Shown here piece after piece: positions 53,032-61,779 of a stretch of 64,000 nucleotides of DNA. The notes beneath the pieces are model-generated. The model was given only the letters and a program-made list of their open reading frames with translations. It was not told the origin of the DNA and made no database searches. The DNA comes from Halieaceae bacterium UBA5085 (GTDB lineage Bacteria; Pseudomonadota; Gammaproteobacteria; Pseudomonadales; Halieaceae). The translations under genes and the position numbers were made by a program. Positions within the stretch are counted from its first letter, which is position 1, and the number at the start of each line of letters is the position of its first letter. The stretch covers positions 92,492-156,491 of the forward strand of contig DIAF01000038.1 of assembly GCA_002414665.1 (NCBI GenBank), in the 5' to 3' direction.

Positions 53032-54702
53032 ATGCCTGACAGCCGCGCGCGCAAGATACTGGTCACCAGCGCCCTACCCTACGCCAACGGCCCACTGCAT
53101 CTGGGCCACATGCTGGAGATGGTGCAGACTGACATCTGGGTTCGCTTCCAGAAGTCGCGCGGCCACGACTGTCTGTACGTGTGCGCCGACGATGCGCACG
53201 GTACGGCAATCATGCTCACAGCCGAAAAGCTGGGCATCACCCCCGAAGAGCAGATTGCAAAAATCAAGGCAGAACACGAGCGGGACGCGGCGGGCTTCTG
53301 CATCGGGTTCGATAACTACTACAGCACGCATTCCGAAGAAAACCGCTACTGGAGCGAGGAAATCTACCGTCGCCTGCAGGCCAACGGGCACATCACGCGC
53401 CGCGATATCGTGCAGGCCTTCGACCCTGAAAAACAGCTTTTTCTCGCGGATCGCTTTATCAAGGGCACTTGTCCGCGCTGCAAGACTCCCGGTCAGTACG
53501 GCGACAATTGCGAAGCCTGCGGCGCAACCTACACGCCGGCAGACCTCATCGATCCGGTTTCCGCCATTTCCGGTGCACGCCCGGTGGACAAGGAGTCGAC
53601 GCACTTCTTTTTCAACCTGCCCGCGCTCTCTGACATGCTTGCCGAGTGGATCGACTCCGGCACCCTGCAGCCGCAGATTGCCAACAAACTCCGTGAATGG
53701 ACGGCAGCGGGCCTGCAGGAGTGGGATATCAGCCGTGATGCCCCCTACTTCGGCTTCGAGATTCCGGGCGAGCCAGGCAAGTATTTCTATGTCTGGCTAG
53801 ATGCGCCCATCGGCTACATCGCCAGCTTCCAGAACTACTGCGAGCGCACCGGGCTGGATTTCGCAGCCTATTGGCACGCCGATGCCGACGCCGAGCTGTT
53901 TCACTTTATCGGCAAGGACATCATCAACTTCCACGGCCTGTTCTGGCCGGCGATGCTGCATTCCGCGAGCCTGCGCACACCCACGGCGATCTATGCGCAT
54001 GGCTTCCTGACGGTCAACGGGACCAAGATGTCCAAGAGCCGCGGCACGTTCATTAACGCCGGCACCTACCTGGACCACCTGGACGCCGAATACCTGCGCT
54101 ACTACTTTGCCGCCAAGCTCAGCGCCGCCGTTGACGATATCGATCTGAACCTGACCGACTTCGTGCAGCGCGTAAACGCCGATGTGATTGGCAAGGTGGT
54201 CAATATCGCGAGTCGCTGCGCCGGCTTTCTGCGCAACGGCTTTGACAACAGGACCAGCACGGAGTGCGCGGAGCCGGAGCTGCTGCAGCTGTTTCTCGAC
54301 GAGGGAGAGTCAATCGCGGATGCCTATGAGCAGCGCGAGTACAGCAAGGCGATTCGGGCTATCGTCGCGCTGGCCGATCGCGCCAACCAGTACATCGATG
54401 AGCGCAAGCCCTGGGTCCTGGCCAAGGAGAGCGGCCGTGAGACTGAAGTGCATGCTGTGTGCAGTGTCGGCATCAATCTGTTTCGCGTACTCATGACCTA
54501 CCTGAAGCCGGTACTGCCCGCGATGGCCGGGAAATCCGAGCAGTTCCTCAACTGCTCGCTGGACTGGACAGGGCTGGCGGACGGGCCGTTGCTGGGGCAT
54601 CAGCTGGAACCTTTCCAGCCTCTCCTGACGCGGATAGATCCCGCCCAGGTGGAGGCACTCCTCGCAGCGAGCGCGAGCGAGGCGCAGGCCAGCCAGGCTT
54701 GA
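53032..54702 (+). CDS. metG: Methionyl-tRNA synthetase (short form)
   Basis: The 556-residue protein has the class I catalytic core: ALPYANGPLHLGH (HIGH box), a zinc knuckle with CPRCKTPGQYGDNCEACG, and KMSKSRG at about residue 332-338. It ends in the anticodon-binding helical domain. Compared with the 677-residue E. coli enzyme, the C-terminal tRNA-binding/dimer domain of about 120 residues is absent, and no downstream frame supplies it. It should work as a monomer. Confidence 0.97.
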   Translation: MPDSRARKILVTSALPYANGPLHLGHMLEMVQTDIWVRFQKSRGHDCLYVCADDAHGTAIMLTAEKLGITPEEQIAKIKAEHERDAAGFCIGFDNYYSTHSEENRYWSEEIYRRLQANGHITRRDIVQAFDPEKQLFLADRFIKGTCPRCKTPGQYGDNCEACGATYTPADLIDPVSAISGARPVDKESTHFFFNLPALSDMLAEWIDSGTLQPQIANKLREWTAAGLQEWDISRDAPYFGFEIPGEPGKYFYVWLDAPIGYIASFQNYCERTGLDFAAYWHADADAELFHFIGKDIINFHGLFWPAMLHSASLRTPTAIYAHGFLTVNGTKMSKSRGTFINAGTYLDHLDAEYLRYYFAAKLSAAVDDIDLNLTDFVQRVNADVIGKVVNIASRCAGFLRNGFDNRTSTECAEPELLQLFLDEGESIADAYEQREYSKAIRAIVALADRANQYIDERKPWVLAKESGRETEVHAVCSVGINLFRVLMTYLKPVLPAMAGKSEQFLNCSLDWTGLADGPLLGHQLEPFQPLLTRIDPAQVEALLAASASEAQASQA

Positions 54703-54721
54703 ACCGCGCCCGCTTTAAACC

Positions 54722-54744
54722 CCGGTGGCGATTGTTTCCGCCGG
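54722..54744 (+). other. Hairpin between metG and rnfA
   Basis: CCGGTGG and CCGCCGG can pair over seven positions (one G-U) with a 9-base loop, 20 bases after the metG stop. There is no T-run. It may be an attenuator or mRNA end-protecting structure. Confidence 0.3.
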
Positions 54745-54793
54745 AATAACTACTTACCATTAGGCGATTTGACGACTCCTTGATGACAATATT

Positions 54794-55372
54794 GTGCTGG
54801 CCGACTATTCCATCCTTCTGATCGGAGCCATTCTGGTCAACAACTTCGTGCTCGTACAGTTCCTCGGACTGTGCCCGTTCATGGGCGTTTCCAACAAACT
54901 GGAAACCGCCATGGGCATGTCGATGGCGACCACGTTTGTGCTCACCCTGGCATCAGCCTGCAGCCACCTTACCTACTACCTGCTGCTCGAGCCTCTGGGC
55001 CTGGAATACCTGCGCACCATTTCCTTCATTCTGGTAATCGCCGTGGTAGTGCAGTTTACCGAAATGGTAGTGCGCAAAAGCAGTCCGCTCCTGCACCGTG
55101 TTCTGGGCGTCTACCTGCCATTGATCACGACCAACTGTGCGGTGCTGGGCGTGGCACTGCTCAACATCAACAAGGACCACAGCTTCCTCCAGGCCCTGTT
55201 CTACGGATTCGGCGCCGCCCTCGGCTTTTCCCTCGTGCTCATTCTGTTTGCAGCGATGCGCGAACGGCTTGCGGTTGCCGATGTACCGGAGCCCTTCCGC
55301 GGCGCCGCCATTGGCATGGTTACCGCCGGATTGATGTCGCTGGCCTTTATGGGCTTTGCGGGGTTGGTGTAG
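54794..55372 (+). CDS. rnfA: Rnf complex subunit RnfA
   Basis: The 192-residue protein has six membrane helices; its NNFVLVQFLGLCPFMG near residue 20 and the ITTNCAVLG segment near residue 110 match RnfA/RsxA. RnfA and RnfE together with others form the membrane part of the ferredoxin:NAD+ oxidoreductase that moves Na+ or H+, with a shared [2Fe-2S] cluster held by the conserved cysteines. GTG was taken as start (MLADYS); no clear ribosome site is visible. First gene of the operon. Confidence 0.96.
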   Translation: MLADYSILLIGAILVNNFVLVQFLGLCPFMGVSNKLETAMGMSMATTFVLTLASACSHLTYYLLLEPLGLEYLRTISFILVIAVVVQFTEMVVRKSSPLLHRVLGVYLPLITTNCAVLGVALLNINKDHSFLQALFYGFGAALGFSLVLILFAAMRERLAVADVPEPFRGAAIGMVTAGLMSLAFMGFAGLV

Positions 55373-55376
55373 CGCG

Positions 55377-55991
55377 ATGCCGGGCTGGATTGCTGATTAC
55401 CCCCTGCTCGCGGCGCTCCTGGCGCTGGTCGGCCTTGGCGCGCCGTTCGGCGCGCTGCTGGGCTTTGCAGCGGTGCGTTTCCGCACTGAAGGCAACCCCA
55501 TTGCAGACCAGATCAACGCCATTCTGCCGCAGACGCAGTGTGGCCAGTGCGGGTTTCCGGGCTGCCGCCCCTACGCCGAGGCGATTGCCGGTGGTGAGGC
55601 GATCAACAAGTGTCCGCCCGGCGGCGAGGCCACTATTCAGGCGCTGGCCGACCTCCTGGATGTCGAGGCCCCGCCGCTGGATGAAGAGCACGGGGAAGAA
55701 AAGGCCAAAGCCGTGGCGTTCATCCGCGAGGACGAGTGCATCGGCTGCACCAAATGCATTCAGGCCTGCCCTGTAGACGCCATTCTGGGCGCCGCCAAGC
55801 AGATGCACACGGTGATCGCCAGTGAGTGCACCGGCTGCGACCTGTGCGTGGAGCCCTGCCCGGTCGACTGCATTGATATGATTCCGCAGGAGGAAAACCT
55901 GCAAACCTGGCACTGGCAACTACCCGCACAGCGCAGCCGCAACCTGGATATCATCGCCACCGACGCGCCCTCTGCCGAGCGTGCCGCATGA
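55377..55991 (+). CDS. rnfB: Rnf complex subunit RnfB
   Basis: The 204-residue protein has an N-terminal membrane helix, an Fe-S domain (QCGQCGFPGCRPYAEAI), and two ferredoxin-type clusters in CIGCTKCIQACPVDAI and CTGCDLCVEPCPVDCI. It is the entry point for electrons from ferredoxin. The ATG lies 4 bases after the rnfA stop. Its end overlaps rnfC by 4 bases. Confidence 0.96.
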   Translation: MPGWIADYPLLAALLALVGLGAPFGALLGFAAVRFRTEGNPIADQINAILPQTQCGQCGFPGCRPYAEAIAGGEAINKCPPGGEATIQALADLLDVEAPPLDEEHGEEKAKAVAFIREDECIGCTKCIQACPVDAILGAAKQMHTVIASECTGCDLCVEPCPVDCIDMIPQEENLQTWHWQLPAQRSRNLDIIATDAPSAERAA

Positions 55992-57721
55992 GGCGGGTTT
56001 ACGGTTTTCACGGCGGCATACACCCCGCCGAAAACAAACACCAGTCGCTGGGCAGCAGGATTCGAGTGGCTGGCATACCGCGGCAGCTGATTTTGCCCCT
56101 TTCGCAACATATTGGCGCGCCGGCGCGACCGGTCGTTGCGGTCGGCGACCGGGTGCTGAAAGGGCAGATGATTGCCGAGCCCGGCGGCCGCGTCAGCGTG
56201 CCTCTGCACGCGCCGACCTCTGGACATGTCAGCGCCATCGAAGAGCGCCCCATTCCACACCCCTCTGGCTTCCCCGCACCCTGTATCGTCATCGACAGTG
56301 ACGGCCAGGATGAATGGGCGCCACTGCGGGGCGTGGCGAACTATCGGGATTGCGAAGCCACCGAATTGCTTGAACTGATTCGCAACGCCGGCATCGCGGG
56401 GATGGGCGGAGCCGGTTTTCCCACAGCGATCAAGCTCGCCGGCAAGCCCGGGCAAAGCATCAAGACACTGATCATCAACGGTACCGAGTGCGAGCCCTAC
56501 ATCACGGCCGACGACATCCTCATGCGCGAACGCGCTGACGACATCGTCGCAGGCATCGCCATCCTGCAGCATATCCTGCAGCCGCAGGAAATCCTGCTGG
56601 GCGTTGAAGACAATAAACCCGAGGCGATTGCGGCCCTGCAGGCGGCAGCCGCGGGCAGTGCCATAGAGGTGGTGAGATTTCCCACCAAGTACCCCTCCGG
56701 CGGCGAAAAACAGCTCATCGAAATACTCACCGGGCAGCAGGTACCCAGTGGCGGCCTGCCGGGCGATCTGGGCATTGTCTGCCAGAACGTGGGCACTGCC
56801 GTCGCGGTGCGCGATGCCATCTGTCACGGGCGCCCCTTGATTTCCCGCATAACGACGGTCACCGGCGACGCCGTGGACAGTCCACAGAATTTCGAGGTAT
56901 TGCTGGGCACACCCATGCAATACCTGCTGGATCTTGCAGGCCTGCACCCCGAGCGCTGCGAGCGTCTGGTGATGGGCGGACCGATGATGGGGTTCACCGT
57001 CACCACACCCCAGGCTCCGGTTGTAAAGACCACAAACTGTATCCTTGCCCCAACCACCGAGGAACTGCCACCTCCGCCGCCCGCGCAGCCCTGTATACGC
57101 TGCGGCCTCTGTGCAGAGGCCTGTCCGGCAAGCCTGCTGCCACAACAGTTGTTCTGGTTCGCCCAGGGCAAGGAATTCGAAAAGCTGGAACAACACAACC
57201 TGTTCGACTGCATCGAATGTGGCGCCTGCTCCTGGGTGTGCCCCAGCCATATACCGCTGGTACAGTACTACCGCGCATCGAAAGCGGAGATCCTGCAGCA
57301 GCGACGCGAACACGCCAAATCGGAGCAGGCCCGGCTGCGGTTTGAGGCACGCCAGGCACGGCTTGCGCAGGAAGAAGAGGAGCGCGAAGCGAAGCGCGCC
57401 GCGCGCAAGGCAGCTGCTGAAAAGCGCGCGGCCCTGGCCGAACAGGGCGGCGAAGAAGACCCGATCCAGGCTGCCATTGAGCGCGCCAGGGCGAAAAAGG
57501 CAGCACAACAGGCGGGCGATGGCACGGCCGTCACACCGGTGAAGGCATCCCCGGAAGCGGCGCTGCGGCAGAAACTGGCAAAATCGGAACAGCGCCTTGC
57601 TCAAAGCATCGCTTCCGGTGAAGACGCGAAGATCGTCAGCGCCCTGGAGGCGACCGTGCAACGACTCAAGGACAAACTGGCCGAGGCAGAAGCTGCCGCA
57701 ACAGAAACGGGCGCTGACTGA
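55988..57721 (+). CDS. rnfC: Rnf complex subunit RnfC
   Basis: The 577-residue protein has the barrel-sandwich start, an FMN/NADH-binding region (GAGFPTAIKL, NGTECEPYITADD) and two clusters, CIRCGLCAEACPASLL and CIECGACSWVCPSHIP. A long Ala/Glu/Arg-rich tail of about 140 residues follows (EEREAKRAARKAAAEKRA), likely coiled. The tail length varies widely among RnfC proteins. It overlaps rnfD by one base. Confidence 0.96.
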   Translation: MRRVYGFHGGIHPAENKHQSLGSRIRVAGIPRQLILPLSQHIGAPARPVVAVGDRVLKGQMIAEPGGRVSVPLHAPTSGHVSAIEERPIPHPSGFPAPCIVIDSDGQDEWAPLRGVANYRDCEATELLELIRNAGIAGMGGAGFPTAIKLAGKPGQSIKTLIINGTECEPYITADDILMRERADDIVAGIAILQHILQPQEILLGVEDNKPEAIAALQAAAAGSAIEVVRFPTKYPSGGEKQLIEILTGQQVPSGGLPGDLGIVCQNVGTAVAVRDAICHGRPLISRITTVTGDAVDSPQNFEVLLGTPMQYLLDLAGLHPERCERLVMGGPMMGFTVTTPQAPVVKTTNCILAPTTEELPPPPPAQPCIRCGLCAEACPASLLPQQLFWFAQGKEFEKLEQHNLFDCIECGACSWVCPSHIPLVQYYRASKAEILQQRREHAKSEQARLRFEARQARLAQEEEEREAKRAARKAAAEKRAALAEQGGEEDPIQAAIERARAKKAAQQAGDGTAVTPVKASPEAALRQKLAKSEQRLAQSIASGEDAKIVSALEATVQRLKDKLAEAEAAATETGAD

Positions 57722-58749
57722 TGGCACTGATGCGCGTCAGTTCACCCCATGCCCACGGCACCTACAGCACCGGCATGGTCATGCGCCAGGTGCTTCTGGC
57801 CACTGTTCCCGGCGTGTTCGTGCTGACGCTGTTCTTTGGTTTTGGCACCCTGGTCAACGTGCTCTGGGCCTGTATCGTCGGCCTGGCCTGTGAGTCAGTT
57901 GCCCTGTTGCTGCGCGGTCGGCCCCTGGCCTTCTACCTGAAGGACTGCAGTGCGCTGGTCACCTGCGTACTGCTGGGCATCGCCCTGCCGCCCTACGCTC
58001 CCTGGTGGTTGATTGCAGTGGGGGTGGCGGCATCGATACTGATGGCCAAGCAGCTCTATGGCGGACTGGGATACAACCCGTTCAACCCCGCCATGGTCGG
58101 CTACGTGGTGCTGCTGATTTCCTTCCCGGTACAAATGACCGCCTGGGCACCACCACGCGGCCTGGGCGAAGTGCCCGGCCTCTGGGAGGCACTGCAGGCC
58201 TGCTTCCTGCCCGCACGGTACGATGCGGTCACCATGGCGACGCCGCTGGATGTGCTGCGACAGAACCAGGGACTGTTGCTTGAAGACCTCTGGGCACAGA
58301 CACCGCAGTTCGGACGCTGGGCGGGCGTCGGCTGGGAGTGGGTCAACCTGGCCTTTCTGGCCGGCGGACTCTGGCTGCTGTACCGACGCATATTCACCTG
58401 GCATGCACCGGTTGCCATGCTCGCCAGCCTGGCGCTGATGGCGGCCCTGTTCTACGACGGGGGCAGTTCCAGCAGTGGCGGATCGCCGCTGTTTCACCTG
58501 CTCAGCGGCGCGACCATGTTCGGCGCATTTTTCATTATCACCGACCCTGTGTCCTCCGCCGTCTCAGTGCGCGGGCGACTGGTATTCGGAGCGCTGATCG
58601 GCGTACTGGTGTATCTGATTCGGGTCTGGGGCAACTACCCAGATGCCGTGGCGTTCGCCGTGCTCATTGCCAACTTCGCGGCACCCTTCATCGACCACTA
58701 CACGCAGCCCCGTGTCTACGGCCACGACAAATCAGGGGGCAACGGCTGA
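57721..58749 (+). CDS. rnfD: Rnf complex subunit RnfD
   Basis: The 342-residue membrane protein has about 9-10 helices and a flavin-attachment threonine in SGATMFGAFFIITDP, the family's S(T)GAT motif for covalent FMN. YGGLGYNPFNPAMVGYVVL is the other family signature. It overlaps rnfG by one base (TGATG). Confidence 0.96.
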   Translation: MALMRVSSPHAHGTYSTGMVMRQVLLATVPGVFVLTLFFGFGTLVNVLWACIVGLACESVALLLRGRPLAFYLKDCSALVTCVLLGIALPPYAPWWLIAVGVAASILMAKQLYGGLGYNPFNPAMVGYVVLLISFPVQMTAWAPPRGLGEVPGLWEALQACFLPARYDAVTMATPLDVLRQNQGLLLEDLWAQTPQFGRWAGVGWEWVNLAFLAGGLWLLYRRIFTWHAPVAMLASLALMAALFYDGGSSSSGGSPLFHLLSGATMFGAFFIITDPVSSAVSVRGRLVFGALIGVLVYLIRVWGNYPDAVAFAVLIANFAAPFIDHYTQPRVYGHDKSGGNG

Positions 58750-59417
58750 TGCAGCTACTCGGGCAATCCATCACCCGCAACAGCGCGCTGCTTGCCCTGT
58801 TCGCCCTCTGCACCGCCCTGCTGATTGGTGGCACCTGGCTGGCCACCCGCGACACCATCGCCCTCGAACAGCGGCATGCGGAAGAGAAAGCGCTGCTGGA
58901 GATCGTGCCGCGTGAGCGCCACGACAACAGTATGCTGGACGACACACGCACGCTGCAGCCCGAGTTCACGGATCTCGGGCTACGAGAACCGCGGCCGCTG
59001 TACATTGCGCGTCAGGGGGGTGAAGCCGTGGCCGTGATCGTACCGGTCGTCGCGCGGGACGGTTACAGCGGCGACATCGAGTTGATCGTCGGGGTGAACG
59101 CCGACGGCACCATCGCCGGGGTCCGTACCGTCAAGCACCGCGAAACACCGGGCCTCGGTGACAAGGTCGATCTGCGCAAGTCGCAGTGGATACTCGATTT
59201 CACCGGCGCCTCGCTGGACAACCCGAAGCCCGCCGGCTGGGCCGTGCGCAAGGACGGTGGCAGCTTTGACCAGTTTACCGGCGCGACCATCACGCCGCGC
59301 GCCGTCGTCGCTGCGGTACAGCGGGCACTGCAATATGTGCAGCGCGAGCGCGCACAGCTGTTCGCCCCCGCAGAAGCAGACCGCGACAGCACACCCGAGG
59401 AGGGCCCCACCGCATGA
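58749..59417 (+). CDS. rnfG: Rnf complex subunit RnfG
   Basis: The 222-residue protein has one N-terminal membrane helix (about 12-30) and a periplasmic FMN-binding domain. The covalent FMN threonine lies in FTGATITPRAVV near residue 180, and VKHRETPGLGDKV is the family motif. The start is at the ATG overlapping the rnfD stop. Confidence 0.96.
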   Translation: MQLLGQSITRNSALLALFALCTALLIGGTWLATRDTIALEQRHAEEKALLEIVPRERHDNSMLDDTRTLQPEFTDLGLREPRPLYIARQGGEAVAVIVPVVARDGYSGDIELIVGVNADGTIAGVRTVKHRETPGLGDKVDLRKSQWILDFTGASLDNPKPAGWAVRKDGGSFDQFTGATITPRAVVAAVQRALQYVQRERAQLFAPAEADRDSTPEEGPTA

Positions 59418-60127
59418 GCACCCCCGCCTACAGCGAGCTGACACTCAACGGCCTGTGGAAGAACAATCCGGCCATCGTACAACTGCTGGGTCTCTGCCCA
59501 CTGCTCGCCGTCACCGGCAACGTGGTCAACGCACTGGGGCTGGCCGCCGCCACCACCCTGGTGCTGGCCTGCTCCAACACGGCCGTCTCGGTCATACGCA
59601 ATGTCGTCTCGGATGCCGTACGCCTGCCAGTGTTTGTAATGATCATCGCCTCCGCTGTGACCTGTACCGAACTGTTGATGCAGGCCTTTGCGTTTGAGCT
59701 GTACCAGATTCTCGGGATTTTCCTGCCGTTGATCACCACCAACTGCGTCATTCTTGGCCGCGCCGACGCCTTTGCCAGCAAACACGCCGTCGCGCCGGCG
59801 CTGTACGATGGGCTGATCATGGGGCTGGGGTTCGGGGTGGTGCTGGTGCTACTTGGCGCCCTGCGCGAACTGCTTGGCACTGGCGCACTGTTTGCCGATA
59901 TGCAGTTGCTGTTCGGCCCCGCCGCAGCGAGTTGGAAACTGGTGCTGATCGACGACTACCAACCCTTTCTACTGGCCATACTGCCACCGGGCGCATTCAT
60001 TTTCACCGGGCTGATGATCGCCGGCAAAAACCTTGTCGACGGACATATCAAACGCCGCCGGGACGCCCTGAAGGCCAGACCGGTGAAGGGCGCCAAGCGG
60101 GTGCGTGTCACCGGCACCATCAGCTGA
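59414..60127 (+). CDS. rnfE: Rnf complex subunit RnfE
   Basis: The 237-residue protein has six helices, is homologous to RnfA, and has the NNPAIVQLLGLCPLLAVT segment and ITTNCVILGRADAFA. The operon order ABCDGE is the classical one. It overlaps rnfG by 4 bases; an nth gene, which often follows in enterobacteria, is absent here. Confidence 0.96.
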   Translation: MSTPAYSELTLNGLWKNNPAIVQLLGLCPLLAVTGNVVNALGLAAATTLVLACSNTAVSVIRNVVSDAVRLPVFVMIIASAVTCTELLMQAFAFELYQILGIFLPLITTNCVILGRADAFASKHAVAPALYDGLIMGLGFGVVLVLLGALRELLGTGALFADMQLLFGPAAASWKLVLIDDYQPFLLAILPPGAFIFTGLMIAGKNLVDGHIKRRRDALKARPVKGAKRVRVTGTIS

Positions 60128-60143
60128 GGGTTCAGAGCCAGGC

Positions 60144-60554
60144 TCAGGAGCCGGAGGGCGCGCTGCGCGCGAGTGTATCGAGCAACGCGTCGACCGCCGC
60201 GTCATCCATACCCCGGTTATCCAGGTCACAACTGTAACTGACAAACAACAGCAGGCCTGCCGAGGCCAGGTACCACTCGCGCACCGCGGCCCCCGCCTCG
60301 GAAAAACTCGCAGTGAAACCGCGAAAATCGCCGCAGTTTACGGCCGTCCAGACAGGCACCGAAGGCGATTCTGTTGCAGCTATCTCCTTGAGCTCGGCCA
60401 GGGTGAGCTGGCCATCGGTTTTGTGCAAGGTGGTCATTTCGAGGCAGCCTACATCGTCCTCGTCCGCAACCAGCACCGTGCCATCCTCTTCCGCATCAGC
60501 CCACCACTCGGGCGCCAACGCCATCGTCCACCACTCGGTTTCCACTACATCCAT
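60144..60554 (-). CDS. Conserved-looking acidic protein of unknown function
   Basis: I do not recognise this 136-residue protein. It is acidic, Trp-rich at the N terminus (TEWWTMALAPEWWADAEEDG), has no signal peptide or membrane helix, and two or three cysteines. It lies between convergent rnfE and the rimI gene, 7 bases after rimI on the same strand, so it may be cotranscribed. Confidence 0.7.
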   Translation of the reverse strand: MDVVETEWWTMALAPEWWADAEEDGTVLVADEDDVGCLEMTTLHKTDGQLTLAELKEIAATESPSVPVWTAVNCGDFRGFTASFSEAGAAVREWYLASAGLLLFVSYSCDLDNRGMDDAAVDALLDTLARSAPSGS

Positions 60555-60561
60555 CGGTCTC

Positions 60562-61017
60562 TCACAGGTCCAGTGACATCAGTACCGCATCTTCACGGCC
60601 GCTCGGCAGGGGGTAATAGTTGCGCCGCATGCCGTCCACGTGAAAACCCATCTGCTCATACAGCTTGCGCGCGGCGATGTTTGACTTGCGCACCTCCAGC
60701 AGACAACGTCTTGCTCCGGTAGCCACCATGGCGTCGACCGCGGCCTGCAGCAGGCGCAAGCCAAAGCCCTGGCGACGGGCCGTATCTGCAACCACAATAT
60801 TGTAGATGCTGCCGTCATCAAATTCGCGCGCGTACACCACAAAACCCTGCAGCGCCGCATCCACTTCCAGCAACAGGGCTCGCTCGGTGCTCTCTTCAGC
60901 GGTCGCGCAACAGCGGAGATACTGGGACTCACGCCAGGGCCACAGGGAGGCGCTGGCGTCCAGAAGGGCCATTCGCGCGGCATCTTCGGGTAACGCCGGC
61001 CGAACCAGAGCCGACAT
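60562..61017 (-). CDS. rimI: Ribosomal protein alanine acetyltransferase RimI
   Basis: The 151-residue GNAT protein matches RimI: IYNIVVADTARRQGFGLRLL is the acetyl-CoA loop, and LEVRKSNIAARKLYEQMGF and the NYYP segment are family marks. It acetylates the N-terminal alanine of ribosomal protein S18. It starts 2 bases after the stop of the holD-like gene, the same order as in Escherichia coli. Confidence 0.93.
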   Translation of the reverse strand: MSALVRPALPEDAARMALLDASASLWPWRESQYLRCCATAEESTERALLLEVDAALQGFVVYAREFDDGSIYNIVVADTARRQGFGLRLLQAAVDAMVATGARRCLLEVRKSNIAARKLYEQMGFHVDGMRRNYYPLPSGREDAVLMSLDL

Positions 61018-61019
61018 GT

Positions 61020-61736
61020 CTAGTCTTCCAGCGCCAGCAACGCCAGCCAGGCATCGCGCTTCAAAGCGGGGTCTGCAATCATCTCGGCGCAGGCCGGCAA
61101 ACGCACCGTGCGCACGCCGTCGAGCTCCGGCTGCAGCAGGTACTGTCCGGCGCGCTCACCCAGTAACACGAGGCCGTGGCAGTCTCTGTCACGCAGTTGA
61201 CGCAGGACAAAGCCAGTGAGGGCGGCTGCGGCAGCCTGCTCACCGAGGTCCAGCTGGCGGTTGGTGTGCATCGGCCAGTCAAAACGGGTGGGCGACGGCG
61301 CCCCCTCACGTCTGCCGCCGGCTCGCACAGCGCGCGCAAACCCCATGGCACGCATCAGTTGCAATTCATCGTCCGCCAGTTCGCTGCCGTCCGCGGAATG
61401 CAACCAGAGACAACCACCGGCAACAATCGAGACGATACTGAATGTGACAGCCGGTGCCACGGCGGGCCTGGCCGTGGCGCTGCGCACCGCTGCCGAGGGG
61501 GCCGGGGACGTCGCCGAAGGCCTGGCAGCAGGGATCGCCGGGGGCGTCGGCGCCATGCGTTCTGGCGGCTCTGCCGGCTGTTGCTGTGCGGCGACCACCG
61601 GGTTGCCTCGCATCACCGGCACACGCGGCGGACTCGGGGCCGCACCCGGCAACGTACGGTGAGCAACCAACAGCTGCAACCCCAGGGGCTCCAGGCAGGC
61701 CAGCTTGTGCAAATCTCGTCGGGATGCCATGCGCAT
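61020..61736 (-). CDS. Possible DNA polymerase III psi subunit (HolD-like), with a long Pro/Ala linker
   Basis: The N terminus (MASRRDLHKLACLEPLGLQL after two residues) resembles the SRRD-LQ-LGI start of HolD, and the end (DPALKRDAWLALLALE) resembles the closing helix of HolD. Position ahead of rimI is the E. coli holD-rimI order. At 238 residues the protein is longer than HolD (137), mainly because of a Pro/Ala-rich stretch, about residues 30-95. The call rests on context and end similarity, so other functions are possible. Confidence 0.5.
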   Translation of the reverse strand: MRMASRRDLHKLACLEPLGLQLLVAHRTLPGAAPSPPRVPVMRGNPVVAAQQQPAEPPERMAPTPPAIPAARPSATSPAPSAAVRSATARPAVAPAVTFSIVSIVAGGCLWLHSADGSELADDELQLMRAMGFARAVRAGGRREGAPSPTRFDWPMHTNRQLDLGEQAAAAALTGFVLRQLRDRDCHGLVLLGERAGQYLLQPELDGVRTVRLPACAEMIADPALKRDAWLALLALED

Positions 61737-61779
61737 TCGTCTATCAATGAAGCGCGAGTCTAGCAGTTTTCGCCCCGGG

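Noticed and set aside
55760..57727. Minus-strand open frame of 655 codons opposite rnfB-rnfC
   Set aside because: It is fully antisense to conserved rnf genes, with no recognisable domain.
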